A stretch of 64,000 nt of DNA from Hyphomicrobiaceae bacterium. Its GTDB lineage: Bacteria > Pseudomonadota > Alphaproteobacteria > Rhizobiales > Hyphomicrobiaceae. Each line of letters opens with the position of its first letter. Positions within the stretch are counted from its first letter, which is position 1. Both the position numbers and the translations under genes were made by a program. The stretch spans positions 372,001 through 436,000 of the forward strand of contig JACKJH010000003.1 in assembly GCA_020638055.1 (NCBI GenBank), in the 5' to 3' direction. Under the pieces are notes generated by a model that saw only the letters and a program-made list of their open reading frames with translations, was not told the origin of the DNA and searched no databases. This document shows positions 8,993 to 18,033 of the stretch, one piece after another.

Positions 8993-9347
8993 GATCCGGT
9001 TCAACGGGCCGACCTTGGCGAGGTTGCACGTTTTTCTTCGCTCATCCAGTGGAGAGGCGGGCGACCCTGGCGTCTCCCGATTTGCTGTCTCGGTAGGCTA
9101 CCGATACGACTATCGTAGGCACTCGCGAATAAAACTGTTGGCTTTTCGGTCAATATGGCACGAGCCGCGCGCTTTACCGTTTCATAACTCCCGCCTCGCG
9201 CCACCACCCGCTTGACGCAGTGCAGCGAATGCCGAACCTAAAGCAAGAATCTCGATGCTGGAACGTCATGCCCTGCTGGGGACCAATATCCACCGCTGAA
9301 AAATCGCAAATCAGCCGGCCGGGCAGTGACAAATTGAAGAGGATGCA
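8993..9347 (+). other. intergenic region between fdhD and the CoA transferase gene
   Basis: No credible gene or RNA was seen. A short imperfect palindrome around CGGTAGGCTACCG lies at about 9091-9103. The region must contain the promoter of the CoA transferase gene, but no clear -35/-10 pair stands out. Confidence 0.4.
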
Positions 9348-11342
9348 ATGAGCAGCCAGCAGCACCAGCGCACCGCGCTCGAAACCATGGGCAACGGCAA
9401 GATCGTGACCGCGCGCGATGCCGTGCAATTGATCCGCGCCGGAGATACGGTGGCAACGGGCGGCTTTGTTGGCATTGGGTTTGCTGAAAACATAGCTGTT
9501 GCCCTTGAGGAGCGGTTCTTGTGCGAGCAGGGGGAGGCATCCACTGAAGGACAAAAGGTCGGTAACCTGACCCTTATCTATGCTGCGGGCCAGGGCGACG
9601 GCAAGGAACGCGGGCTCAACCATCTGGGCCACCGGGGACTGGTGCGCAAGGTGATCGGCGGCCACTGGGGCTTGGTTCCCAAATTGCAGAAGCTGGCGGT
9701 AGCGGGCGAAATCGAAGCCTACAACCTGCCCCAAGGCGTGATCGTGCACCTTTATCGCGACATAGCAGCAGGCAAACCGGGTCACATCAGCCGCGTCGGG
9801 CTGGGCACGTTTGTTGATCCGCGCCATGGCGGCGGCAAGATCAATAGTGTCACCGAGCACGACCTCGTATCGTTGATGCAGCTCGATGGCGAGGAATACC
9901 TGTTCTACCGCGCCTTCCCGATCGACGTGGCAATCGTGCGTGGCACGACAGCCGATCCTGACGGCAACATCACAATGGAGCGCGAGGCACTGACGCTGGA
10001 GGCCATGGCGATTGCCATGGCGGCCAAGAACTCCGGCGGTATCACGATCGTGCAAGTCGAGCGCATTGCCGAACGCGGCGCACTCAATCCCAGGCAGGTG
10101 AAGATCCCCGGCGTGTTGGTTGACTGTGTCGTGGTGGCCGAAAAGCCCGAATACCACATGCAGACATTCGCCGAACCCTATTCGGCGGCATTCGCGGGCG
10201 AAATGCGCGTACCCATGACGTCGATCCAGCCAATGGAAATGAGCGAGCGCAAAATCATCGCCCGCCGCGCGGCACTCGAACTCAAGCCTAACGCCGTCGT
10301 CAATCTCGGCATCGGCATGCCCGAAGGTATTTCCGGCGTTGCTGCCGAAGAACGCGTGATTGATTTGATGACTTTGACGGCTGAACCCGGCGTTATCGGC
10401 GGTGTGCCGGCTTCGGGCCTCAACTTCGGTGCGGCAACCAATACCCAGGCCATTGTCGATCAGCCCTACCAGTTCGACTATTACGACGGCGGCGGTCTCG
10501 ACATTGCCTTTCTGGGGCTGGCGCAGGCAGACGTCGAAGGCAACCTCAACGTTTCCAGGTTCGGCCCAAGGCTTGCTGGTGCGGGTGGCTTCATCAACAT
10601 CTCGCAGAATGCCAAGTCAGTCGTATTCGTTGGCACATTCACCGCTGGCGGGCTTCAAGTCGCCGTGGAAGATGGCCGCCTGAAAATCATCCAGGAGGGC
10701 TCATCGCGCAAATTTGTACGCGAAGTCGAACACCGCACATTTTCCGGCAGCTATGCGATGAAGCGCGCCCAACCGGTGCTGTACGTGACCGAGCGTTGCG
10801 TGTTCCGGTTGACGCCCGAGGGCATGCAACTCACCGAGGTGGCGCCCGGTATCGACATTGAGCGCGATATTCTCGCCCACATGGATTTCATACCGCTTGT
10901 CGATGCACCAGAGCAGATGGATGAAATGATCTTTATCGATGAACCCATGCGGCTGCGCGAACGCATGGTGAGCCGCCCGCTTTCAACTCGTTTCAGCTAT
11001 GACCCAGGCCTCAACGTCCTGTTCATCGATTTCGAGCAGATCCAGATCGCCTCGCCGCGCGATGTCCGCGATATTCGCCGCATGGTCGAAAAACTGATGG
11101 CGCCGATTGGGCGAAAGGTGTTTGCCGTCGTCAACTATTCCGGTGCCACCATCGCGCCCGAGGTGTTCGATGCCTACAGCGCCATGGTGCAGGACGTGGT
11201 CGAAGAGTATTATCTCGACGTCACACGATACGGCTCAAGCGGTTTCTTGCGCATGAAGCTGGGTTCGGCGCTTGAGGAAAAGGGGTTGGCATCACAGTTC
11301 CATGAAACGGCGGACCAGGCGCGCAGCGCCGTGGGGCGGTAG
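9348..11342 (+). CDS. acyl-CoA:carboxylate CoA-transferase, propionate CoA-transferase type, with C-terminal extension
   Basis: The product has 664 residues, with AGAGGA just before the ATG. The first ~520 residues are fused alpha and beta halves of a family I CoA-transferase. The alpha half starts with the VTARDAVQLIRAGDTVATGGF region. The beta half has LGIGMPEGIS and TAEPGVIGGVPASGLNFG, whose Glu should form the enzyme-CoA thioester. The reaction moves CoA between short-chain acyl-CoAs and free acids. About 140 C-terminal residues beyond the usual 520-residue protein form an extra alpha/beta segment (NVLFIDFEQIQI, VVNYSGATI) of unknown role. It appears to be a single-gene transcript. Confidence 0.9.
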   Translation: MSSQQHQRTALETMGNGKIVTARDAVQLIRAGDTVATGGFVGIGFAENIAVALEERFLCEQGEASTEGQKVGNLTLIYAAGQGDGKERGLNHLGHRGLVRKVIGGHWGLVPKLQKLAVAGEIEAYNLPQGVIVHLYRDIAAGKPGHISRVGLGTFVDPRHGGGKINSVTEHDLVSLMQLDGEEYLFYRAFPIDVAIVRGTTADPDGNITMEREALTLEAMAIAMAAKNSGGITIVQVERIAERGALNPRQVKIPGVLVDCVVVAEKPEYHMQTFAEPYSAAFAGEMRVPMTSIQPMEMSERKIIARRAALELKPNAVVNLGIGMPEGISGVAAEERVIDLMTLTAEPGVIGGVPASGLNFGAATNTQAIVDQPYQFDYYDGGGLDIAFLGLAQADVEGNLNVSRFGPRLAGAGGFINISQNAKSVVFVGTFTAGGLQVAVEDGRLKIIQEGSSRKFVREVEHRTFSGSYAMKRAQPVLYVTERCVFRLTPEGMQLTEVAPGIDIERDILAHMDFIPLVDAPEQMDEMIFIDEPMRLRERMVSRPLSTRFSYDPGLNVLFIDFEQIQIASPRDVRDIRRMVEKLMAPIGRKVFAVVNYSGATIAPEVFDAYSAMVQDVVEEYYLDVTRYGSSGFLRMKLGSALEEKGLASQFHETADQARSAVGR

Positions 11343-11757
11343 AGCGCTTCAGACCCAACTCAGGCCAGTGCCACACCTGACAATGTCCAATCCACCTTGG
11401 CGGTATTGCTGATGCATCCACTTTGGCGCGGGTTCGTCGATCGTTGCGTGCAAAGAATTTCGGCTCGATAGCCCAACCGCCATCGCCGTGTCCAGGCTCG
11501 CTCTCTATTGATCGCGCCCGCGCCCTGCATCGCCGGAAGATGTCATCAAGTGTATATGGAAATTCCAGCTCTTGGCATATTGCTCATTGTGGGCAAAATG
11601 CCCTAAATGGGGTGCTAGGGTTCCGGGCTGACGCGCCGGGGCCCAACAGGGAACCAAGCGTCAGAGTCGGAACACTAGGGTTCTTTGGTTTTGTTCATTT
11701 GCATGCCGATGAATGAGCACGCGTGCGGCTTCGCTGAGTTTATTTCATAAGTACACA
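11343..11757. other. intergenic region with a C-type repeat
   Basis: It holds the 64-bp element at 11615-11678 and otherwise nothing I can support. Just after the CoA transferase stop there is a TAGAGCGCT sequence resembling the end of a B module, possibly a decayed copy. Confidence 0.4.
11615..11678. repeat. 64-bp CTAG-bounded element C, copy 1
   Basis: It begins and ends with CTAG. The arms GGTTCCGGGCTGACGC and GCGTCAGAGTCGGAAC are imperfectly complementary around a GC-rich core. A near-identical 64-bp copy is at 26384-26447, differing at only a few core bases. Confidence 0.9.
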
Positions 11758-12942
11758 ATGTTCGATACTGACAAAACGCTGAATGCCGTGATGAGCTGGA
11801 AAGGTTACCGCAGGCTGGTCTTCGTTCTCGCTTTGGTAACCTCCTATTTTATCTATAACGACGTGCGCCGTTCGGGATGGCATCTCGCCTGCTGGGACTG
11901 GATGTTCTATAGCGGCGCTTTAACGTTCATGGTTACCGTCGCATTGGCGGTCAGCGCTTCCGACAAGCTCGATAAGGCCATCGAGCAACTCAGAACCAAC
12001 AACACACTCATTCTGTCGGCGACGCAGTACTCCGATATACTTGGACAGATGGCAGCCGTCGGGCGGCGCTGGCGATGGTACTCTGGTTTCGGCGTGTTCT
12101 TGCTCGTCCTGTCCAGTTGGCTTTTCGCATTCTGGAAAGGGATAGACAACAGCCCGGGAGGTTGGGGTGGTTTTATGGCGGCGCTCCACAACGCGCCAAC
12201 GCCCGCAGTTCTCAAATACCTTTCAACACTTGCGCTTGTCTTTCTGGTGATAGCCTTGTGCGGTTTCTTCGCAGGTACGTTCCTGGGTGCTACCGCCGGT
12301 CATGGTGCCTTTGCCGGAGTGCTGGCCGACGAGAATATCGAACTTCGTATTCGGCCGGATCACTTCGATGGTGCGGTGGGCCTCAAGCCAATCGGCGACC
12401 TATACCTCTTCCAGGCACTTTTGACAGCGATACCGCTCGCCTGGTTTGCAGGCTGGTGGCTGTTGATACCGCATTATCCGGATTTGGTCTGTTCGCATTC
12501 CAGTCTAAGCAGTTGGCTGTGGCCGTTGGTGGCCATGTGGGCGGTGACACTGATCTTCACATTTCGCGGCTTCGTGCAACCGATGCTGTTGCTTCGCAAA
12601 CGCGTTCTCAAAGAGCAGGCATTCTTCAAGTCCCAAGAAGTGCCCGCGATCAAGGACAGGATCGAAAACCTGCAGCAACTGGTACTCGAAAAAAATATCA
12701 GCGCCGATAAACGGGCGCTTCTCAATGCTGAAATCGACCGCGAGGCGAATTACCTTTGGTCGATTGACAGGATGTCGGCCTGGCCCATGGATGCTACCAC
12801 GCGCCGGCGCTACTTCTCGGTCAATGCGCTCGTCACTGTTGTGCCGCCGGCAATTGATATGCTGTCCAGGTTCGGCGACAAGGATAGCGCACAGGCCGGC
12901 ATCTGGAGCATCATGCGCCGCGCTGCGGGCATGTGGCATTGA
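11758..12942 (+). CDS. polytopic membrane protein of unknown function
   Basis: The product has 394 residues from the ATG at 11758; an ATG at 11713 is an alternative and neither has a good ribosome site. About six hydrophobic segments are visible: near residues 18-33, 52-69, 113-130, 153-180 (two close helices), 225-245 and 260-277. The C-terminal 110 residues are cytoplasmic-looking and charged, with a likely coiled-coil stretch (EVPAIKDRIENLQQLVLEK). No family is recognised. It lies alone between a CoA transferase and an AIM24-family gene on the opposite strand. Confidence 0.75.
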   Translation: MFDTDKTLNAVMSWKGYRRLVFVLALVTSYFIYNDVRRSGWHLACWDWMFYSGALTFMVTVALAVSASDKLDKAIEQLRTNNTLILSATQYSDILGQMAAVGRRWRWYSGFGVFLLVLSSWLFAFWKGIDNSPGGWGGFMAALHNAPTPAVLKYLSTLALVFLVIALCGFFAGTFLGATAGHGAFAGVLADENIELRIRPDHFDGAVGLKPIGDLYLFQALLTAIPLAWFAGWWLLIPHYPDLVCSHSSLSSWLWPLVAMWAVTLIFTFRGFVQPMLLLRKRVLKEQAFFKSQEVPAIKDRIENLQQLVLEKNISADKRALLNAEIDREANYLWSIDRMSAWPMDATTRRRYFSVNALVTVVPPAIDMLSRFGDKDSAQAGIWSIMRRAAGMWH

Positions 12943-12969
12943 AGTGCGAAACTTGGCTGCGCGCCAAGC

Positions 12970-13821
12970 CTATCCGTTGTCCCCATCAAACATGTCGCCG
13001 AAGGGCCCGAGGATCGAGCCCTCGCCGGTGCCGCCTGCAGGCCCGGCATTGGCAAGAACGCGGCCGGCAAGACGTGAAAACGGCAAAGACTGAAGCCAGA
13101 CCTTGCCTGGTCCGCGCAGGTGGGCGAAGAAAACGCCTTCGCCGCCGAAAATCATCGACTTGATGTTCCCCGCACGCACGATGTCGAATTCAACCGAGGG
13201 CGTCATGGCCGCAACGCAGCCGGTATCGACATGCAGTTCCTCGCCCTGTACCAATTCCTTTTCAATCAGGCAGCCGCCGACATGGATGAAGGCAAAACCG
13301 TCACCCTCCAGCCTCTGCATGATGAAGCCTTCGCCGCCAAAAAGGCCGGTCATCACGCGCTTCTGGAAATGAATGCCGACCGAAACCCCTTTGGCTGCAC
13401 ATAAGAAGGCATCCTTCTGGCAGATGATGGCACCGCCCATGTCGGCCAGGTGGAACGGCAGGATAGTGCCTGGATACGGCGCGGCGAAAGCAACGCGCGC
13501 CTTGCCCTGCCCATGGTGGGTGAACACGGTCATGAACAGGCTTTCACCGGTTAGCAGCCGCTTGCCTGCGCCCATGATCGATCCAAACAAGCCCTTGGGT
13601 TGCTGCGCCGAGCCGTCGCCAAAAATCGTGTCCATATGGATTGCCGGCGCCTTGAACATCATGCCGCCTGCTTCGGCGATGGCACTTTCTCCCGGATCGA
13701 GTTCAATCTCAACGAACTGCATTTCCTGGCCGAAAATCTCAAAGTCGATGTCATCGGCAACGTTTGTGCTGCGGGTGTGCTGCATGACCCGGGGAACATT
13801 CGGAACCGAACCGAATACCAT
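12970..13821 (-). CDS. AIM24 / TIGR00266 family protein
   Basis: The product has 283 residues from the ATG at 13821, chosen for the AGGAGG five bases upstream; the ORF is open for another 97 codons but without family similarity. The sequence is a beta-rich, glycine-rich repeat protein typical of TIGR00266/AIM24 (VEIELDPGESAIAEAGGMMF, then FFAHLRGPGKVWLQSLPFSRLA near the end). Bacterial members have no firm function; the yeast relative affects mitochondrial membrane organisation. There is no signal peptide. The gene converges on the unknown membrane protein, 27 bp away. Confidence 0.9.
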   Translation of the reverse strand: MVFGSVPNVPRVMQHTRSTNVADDIDFEIFGQEMQFVEIELDPGESAIAEAGGMMFKAPAIHMDTIFGDGSAQQPKGLFGSIMGAGKRLLTGESLFMTVFTHHGQGKARVAFAAPYPGTILPFHLADMGGAIICQKDAFLCAAKGVSVGIHFQKRVMTGLFGGEGFIMQRLEGDGFAFIHVGGCLIEKELVQGEELHVDTGCVAAMTPSVEFDIVRAGNIKSMIFGGEGVFFAHLRGPGKVWLQSLPFSRLAGRVLANAGPAGGTGEGSILGPFGDMFDGDNG

Positions 13822-14445
13822 TGGAAACCTCCTGAGAACTTTAACATTTATAAATTTTGGAATTTGCCCCGCCTGCAACCACGAATAGCAATTTTGAAAT
13901 TGGAGATTGCCGTCCCAGGTAACAAGGGGGGGGGGCAGGCGGGCAGTAAAGGTGGAGGGAGCGATAGCAGCCACGCTGCTATTTGTCTTCAATAGGGAAA
14001 TTGTCTCCTTCCAAGGACGAACCAATTTGTAATCACGTTTGTACATAAAACTGTCGCTTGGGGCGTTTAGGGTCGCCGTGGTTGCAGATGCTGGCGTTAT
14101 CGGATGGTGCACGCAAATCCGGTTGCCATTCCTGCACCGGCGGATTGCTTTCAGCCCTCTCAGGTAATCCGCACGTGAAGAAGGGCGGATCGGTGCCGGT
14201 TGGATCCTACCCCGCTGCCGGTCGGCGCTGGTCCGTCCCGCACACGTTTATTGATGGCGTTGCCACACCAGATCCCCTGCAAAAGTAATTTTCCCCAATA
14301 TGCAGACGTCTTTGCACTTGCTTGTGCAGTGCGACGCACCGTATCGATAAAAGTGCGGGAGATGGAGCAGGTGAAAACGCTGCAATCCAATGTATCGATG
14401 TTTCCCGCAGTAAACCTTTCGAAGTGACACTGCATCACGCCTGAG
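13822..14445. other. 624-bp divergent intergenic region with a run of ten G
   Basis: The region separates the AIM24-family gene and the next unknown gene, which point away from each other. It contains a G10 homopolymer at 13926-13935. Short ORFs here have no ribosome site or family features. No RNA gene was seen. Confidence 0.5.
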
Positions 14446-15258
14446 ATGGGACGCGGCGGTCTCAAATCAGGTTTCCGGGCTCAGTGGGGTGCATCGGACG
14501 TGATTCTAGCTGGTACATTACTGGCCGTAACGGCAATAGCCATCGTCACCATGTGTGCGATGCCAAAGTTCGCGCGCAAGAGCATTCTATATGACCTTGT
14601 GCCCGATACTCCACGCGCTTTCGGCTACAAGATGTCCTGGATTGCAATCCTGACAACCGACACCGAATCTGTTCTCGATGCGCTTGGCGTATCTGGAGAA
14701 ACAGCATCCAACTGGAACAACGGCATCGGCACGATCTACGACCCGTGGCTTGGTCCTGACCGGTTATTTGTTTCGCCACCCGTGGATGGCTGGACTTTCG
14801 TGATCGGTCTGGCATTGCCTCACCCTGTAGGGCCGGGGCACGTCGACAAGTGCACGCCGTTGATGACACGCCTGTCGCGAGCCTTCGCCGACGTTCAATA
14901 CTATTTCAGCTATCCAGCGCTCGACTTTTTCGCCTGGGTGCGCTTCCGCGAGGGGCGTTTGTTGCGCGCATTTGCAAATTCCGGCGGAGACGTGGTCTGG
15001 TCCAAAGGGGCAATATCTCGGGCTGAACAAACGCTTGGCCTGAAATTGTTCGAGTTGCGCGGCGTCAAAGGCCGAATGGGTGACGTGGGTGGTGAAATTC
15101 TTTTGGCACCGACGCAGGACCAGGTGATGCAGATCGCGCGCGCATGGAGTAAGGACCCGACTTCACTCACCGCCTGTGCCGCAAGACCTGGGCTAGGCTA
15201 CATCGTGCCCGCACCTGCCGCATGGCGGGCCGAACGATTGACAAGGACGGCGGCCTGA
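14446..15258 (+). CDS. hypothetical protein with N-terminal membrane anchor
   Basis: The product has 270 residues. One hydrophobic segment at about residues 19-38 suggests a membrane anchor with the rest in the periplasm. The C-terminal part (LGLKLFELRGVKGRMGDVGGEILLAPTQDQVMQIARAW, not a known motif) looks like a folded alpha/beta domain. No ribosome site is evident before the ATG. I do not recognise the family. The length and base composition like its neighbours support a real gene. Confidence 0.65.
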   Translation: MGRGGLKSGFRAQWGASDVILAGTLLAVTAIAIVTMCAMPKFARKSILYDLVPDTPRAFGYKMSWIAILTTDTESVLDALGVSGETASNWNNGIGTIYDPWLGPDRLFVSPPVDGWTFVIGLALPHPVGPGHVDKCTPLMTRLSRAFADVQYYFSYPALDFFAWVRFREGRLLRAFANSGGDVVWSKGAISRAEQTLGLKLFELRGVKGRMGDVGGEILLAPTQDQVMQIARAWSKDPTSLTACAARPGLGYIVPAPAAWRAERLTRTAA

Positions 15259-15340
15259 CCCGGTTCCGTCGTGCCCAGCCAATGCAGCGGTCGCGTTACC
15301 CGGAGTTTATTGGCGAGCCAGGCAATTTAAAACTCGCGGT

Positions 15341-15368
15341 CTGATACGCATAATCTGATACGCATAAT
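15341..15368. repeat. 14-bp tandem duplication
   Basis: CTGATACGCATAAT occurs twice with no gap, in the spacer between two convergent unknown genes. Confidence 0.8.
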
Positions 15369-15385
15369 GAGTGAAACGCCAGCCG

Positions 15386-15787
15386 TCAGGCCGCATCTGT
15401 TCCGATGATCGCCGCCATCTGCTGGGCGATCAGCAAATTCAAAGACCCCTCGAACGGCACGGTAAAGCAGGTGAGCCCACGCGGGTCATTGCTCCACGCT
15501 TCCAGTTCCGCTGCAAACGCGGGAGCAGGTTCGAATGGTCCAGCCTCGTCCTGGCTTGTAACAGTCGCTACCAAAGCGCCTTCGGACAAGGCTAGGAACG
15601 GAATAACAACTCGGCTGATGGTGCCGTCAGCCTCACGTTCGGGCGCATCGGTAACACTCAGGCAAATGATGCGGCGATCTGCGCTGAACGAGGCAATCGC
15701 GCCAATCACGAGGCGCGAGGTCTCAAACCCTTCAGGCGTGCGATAGCGCCAGCATTGACCAGCTTTGAACGTTGGCGTGTCTGACAT
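15386..15787 (-). CDS. conserved hypothetical protein
   Basis: The product has 133 residues from the ATG at 15787, preceded by GGGGGAG. The sequence suggests a small beta-barrel-like N-terminal domain (FKAGQCWRYRTPEGFETSRLVIGAI) and a C-terminal helix (LNLLIAQQMAAIIG). No signal peptide, membrane segment or catalytic motif is seen and I do not recognise the family. It converges on the unknown membrane-anchored gene upstream. Confidence 0.7.
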   Translation of the reverse strand: MSDTPTFKAGQCWRYRTPEGFETSRLVIGAIASFSADRRIICLSVTDAPEREADGTISRVVIPFLALSEGALVATVTSQDEAGPFEPAPAFAAELEAWSNDPRGLTCFTVPFEGSLNLLIAQQMAAIIGTDAA

Positions 15788-15896
15788 CATCTCCCCCACA
15801 ATGCTCGTAACCGCATAGTCGCAATACTGACCCGCATCAGTGCGATAAACACAGTGAGGAATCTAGCCGATTTTAGAGACCGCAATGCGGCGGCGA

Positions 15897-15995
15897 GAGT
15901 TTCCGACGAAGTGGACACCGGTTCGTCGAAGAAAATGCGACCAAACAAGAAACTATAGCGCCGATCCGATTCCATCGGATCGGAATGCGCTCTAG
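15897..15995. repeat. CTAG-bounded palindromic mosaic, modules A-B
   Basis: A partly decayed A module (its left end reads GAGTTTTCC-like, and the A/B junction reads CTATAG instead of CTAG) is followed by an intact B module ending in CTAG. It lies about 100 bp upstream of the start of the conserved hypothetical gene. Confidence 0.88.
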
Positions 15996-16078
15996 AAAAT
16001 CTCAGGCGATGAAGGTCTTGTGCCGATGGACGAAACGGCCTGCTGTCTATTTTTTATGTGATGTCGTGACAGAACGGC

Positions 16079-16783
16079 TTATGGCCTGGTGTTGCGTTGT
16101 TCCGGCAGCGAGCCAGTCTCGATCGCCGATACGCCGGTCTTCCAGCCGGTGGCCAGACGTTCGGCTGCCTCGCGTGAATCGAGTTCACGGTTGCCGCGTT
16201 CAGCGGGGGCATGCTGAAGTCTGCTGCGCAAAGGCCGGCAGGCTTTGACCGTCGCATGGCCCGATGTAGCCCTGCGAACTTCTGCGCATTGCAGAAGGTC
16301 CGCAAGCGTCTCAACAACGGCCTGCGCCTTCTGGGTGCTTGCTGCATTTTTCTGTTGTTTTGGGTTTACTGCCCCACCAGCAAGAAGCGCGACGTTTTCC
16401 GGCTTTTCGGTTGCCGGAGCAGGGCTCCCTGCAAGTTTGGTTTCCTCTTGGTTATAGACAATGCCAGAGACAAACGCCCAAAAGCCCACCAGATGCCACG
16501 CAGCAGCACCAGCAAGGAAACACAGCGCACCGGTGATGAAAACGGAGCGCGTGGCCAAGCGGCGTGGTTTAATCACTGGCTGCGCATCATCAACCAACCC
16601 TGGCCCGTCGTGACGAACCAAGCCCGGCGTGAATGTTGTGTTATCAGATGCCGCTACGCCTGAGTTCGCGACGGATTGCGGTTGCGCCTCGCAGCAAGGT
16701 TGTTCCGCTATGCGCTCCCTCCAGGCCGGCGCGCCATCCCGGCCAGGCCTTAGTCGAAGAAAGTTTTCCGGCCGCTGCTGCAC
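16079..16783 (-). CDS. hypothetical single-pass membrane protein
   Basis: The product has 234 residues from a GTG; the start is uncertain and could be further inside. One strong hydrophobic segment, about residues 80-108 (SVFITGALCFLAGAAAWHLV followed by GFWAFVSGIVY), separates a polar N-terminal region from a low-complexity alanine- and glutamine-rich C-terminal region. No domain is recognised. The base composition is like the neighbours, and no competing ORF on the other strand is convincing. Confidence 0.5.
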   Translation of the reverse strand: MQQRPENFLRLRPGRDGAPAWRERIAEQPCCEAQPQSVANSGVAASDNTTFTPGLVRHDGPGLVDDAQPVIKPRRLATRSVFITGALCFLAGAAAWHLVGFWAFVSGIVYNQEETKLAGSPAPATEKPENVALLAGGAVNPKQQKNAASTQKAQAVVETLADLLQCAEVRRATSGHATVKACRPLRSRLQHAPAERGNRELDSREAAERLATGWKTGVSAIETGSLPEQRNTRP

Positions 16784-16988
16784 CTTCGCGTCAATGCCTC
16801 GCGCTTAGAATCATTGCTAAATTTTTGCTGACACCGGGGCGTTGAGGCAACCCGGCGGCGCCCGTTCAAGCGTTGCGTCTTTGTGCTTTTCCACATGGCG
16901 GTGGGGGCTTGCATGAACGAATCAACCGGACTGAGGCAGTAAGGGCTCACATGACAAGCGCCGGCCATACCATCGTGAGAAAGGCGGG

Positions 16989-17031
16989 CTAGAGCGCCGA
17001 TCCGAGTCCATCGGATCGCAATGCGCTCTAG
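16989..17031. repeat. CTAG-bounded palindrome, single module B
   Basis: This is a lone 43-bp B module with CTAG at both ends. Its right-hand CTAG (17028-17031) contains, on the minus strand, the TAG stop codon of the RNase T2 gene. The gene therefore ends exactly at the element. Confidence 0.92.
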
Positions 17032-17897
17032 ATCCCGCGCGGGCCTGGCAGGAAATCGCCATTGGTTCGAGACTTGGAATTCTGATCGCCAGATTCTCGG
17101 TCGCGATTAGCCTTGTCATTAAGTGGCCTACCGCTTGGACGCCCCCCGCGCGGATCCTTCCAAGTCGATCTGACCGGCGGTATATACATTTGCCTTGCAG
17201 AACACATCCGCCGTTGGTTTTCGTTACTGCCACATGAGCGGAATTTTCCGCTTTTTGTAAAGCAGATGCGGATTTCCTTCAGCCGGTTTCCCGGACCACC
17301 GCATCCAATCGCCATCATATCGGGCTTCAATTCAGGATTGGCTTCAATCATATCCTTCATCAACTGCTCTGGGGCGACGAACTGAACATCGAACGGATTG
17401 ACGTAGCGCTGTGGGATTCGGATGCGGTTGAACAGTTGGCGCGACAGGTCATAGTAGCCGGCAGGGTCAAGACCCGAGCAGGTGCCGTGTTTCTTGTATT
17501 CGTGAATGATCAGACCTTTTGCAGGCATAATGTCGAGCATCTGGTCGATGATCCGATTTGGAACGAACGGGCGATCGCGCGTCGGGCACGAATCCGGGAA
17601 ACCGCGCTCGTATTGCGGCCAAAGCCCATGCAGCACAAAATTGTAACGACGCCCGTCGCGGCGGTTGCATTGCAGGTCGTCACGGCCGCGTTGGGCGTTT
17701 GCGCAGTGGGTCGGGCTCCACGACAGAACGAGTGCGTAGTAGTCGAACCTGCCCGGCACGTTGCGCTGGCGGCTGTCCCGATCACGACTGTCATAACGGT
17801 CACGATAATCGCTGCGCTGCGCGTCGGCTGGCGGTGATATAGTCCCGCCAAGCCATGATAGGGCTATGGCAGCGCAAGCGATGCGGATGATTGTCAT
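17028..17897 (-). CDS. ribonuclease T2 family protein, secreted
   Basis: The product has 289 residues with a signal peptide (hydrophobic 5-18, cleavage near ADA at 24-26). RNase T2 enzymes cut single-stranded RNA through a 2',3'-cyclic intermediate in the periplasm or outside the cell. Both catalytic blocks are present: FVLHGLWPQ (CAS I) at about residue 87 and HEYKKHGTC (CAS II) at about 131, with histidines and Glu/Lys intact. An Asp/Arg-rich linker follows the signal. The C-terminal 45 residues are basic and low-complexity and end at a stop codon supplied by a palindromic repeat, so the original end may have been different. Confidence 0.93.
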   Translation of the reverse strand: MTIIRIACAAIALSWLGGTISPPADAQRSDYRDRYDSRDRDSRQRNVPGRFDYYALVLSWSPTHCANAQRGRDDLQCNRRDGRRYNFVLHGLWPQYERGFPDSCPTRDRPFVPNRIIDQMLDIMPAKGLIIHEYKKHGTCSGLDPAGYYDLSRQLFNRIRIPQRYVNPFDVQFVAPEQLMKDMIEANPELKPDMMAIGCGGPGNRLKEIRICFTKSGKFRSCGSNENQRRMCSARQMYIPPVRSTWKDPRGGRPSGRPLNDKANRDRESGDQNSKSRTNGDFLPGPRGI

Positions 17898-18033
17898 GCT
17901 CTATTGGCTCCTGACACGTTTGGTCGCCCCCAGTGTATCCGGCGGGGTGGCAGCATAGTCAACAAGACCGGGCGTGCAATCTCGTGAACAGCGATCCAGC
18001 AATCGTGCTCCGGTGGCGAATAGGCGTTAACTG

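Noticed and set aside
13842..14112. Upstream extension of the AIM24-family gene through the G10 tract
   Set aside because: The AGGAGG site and family similarity both fix the start at 13821.
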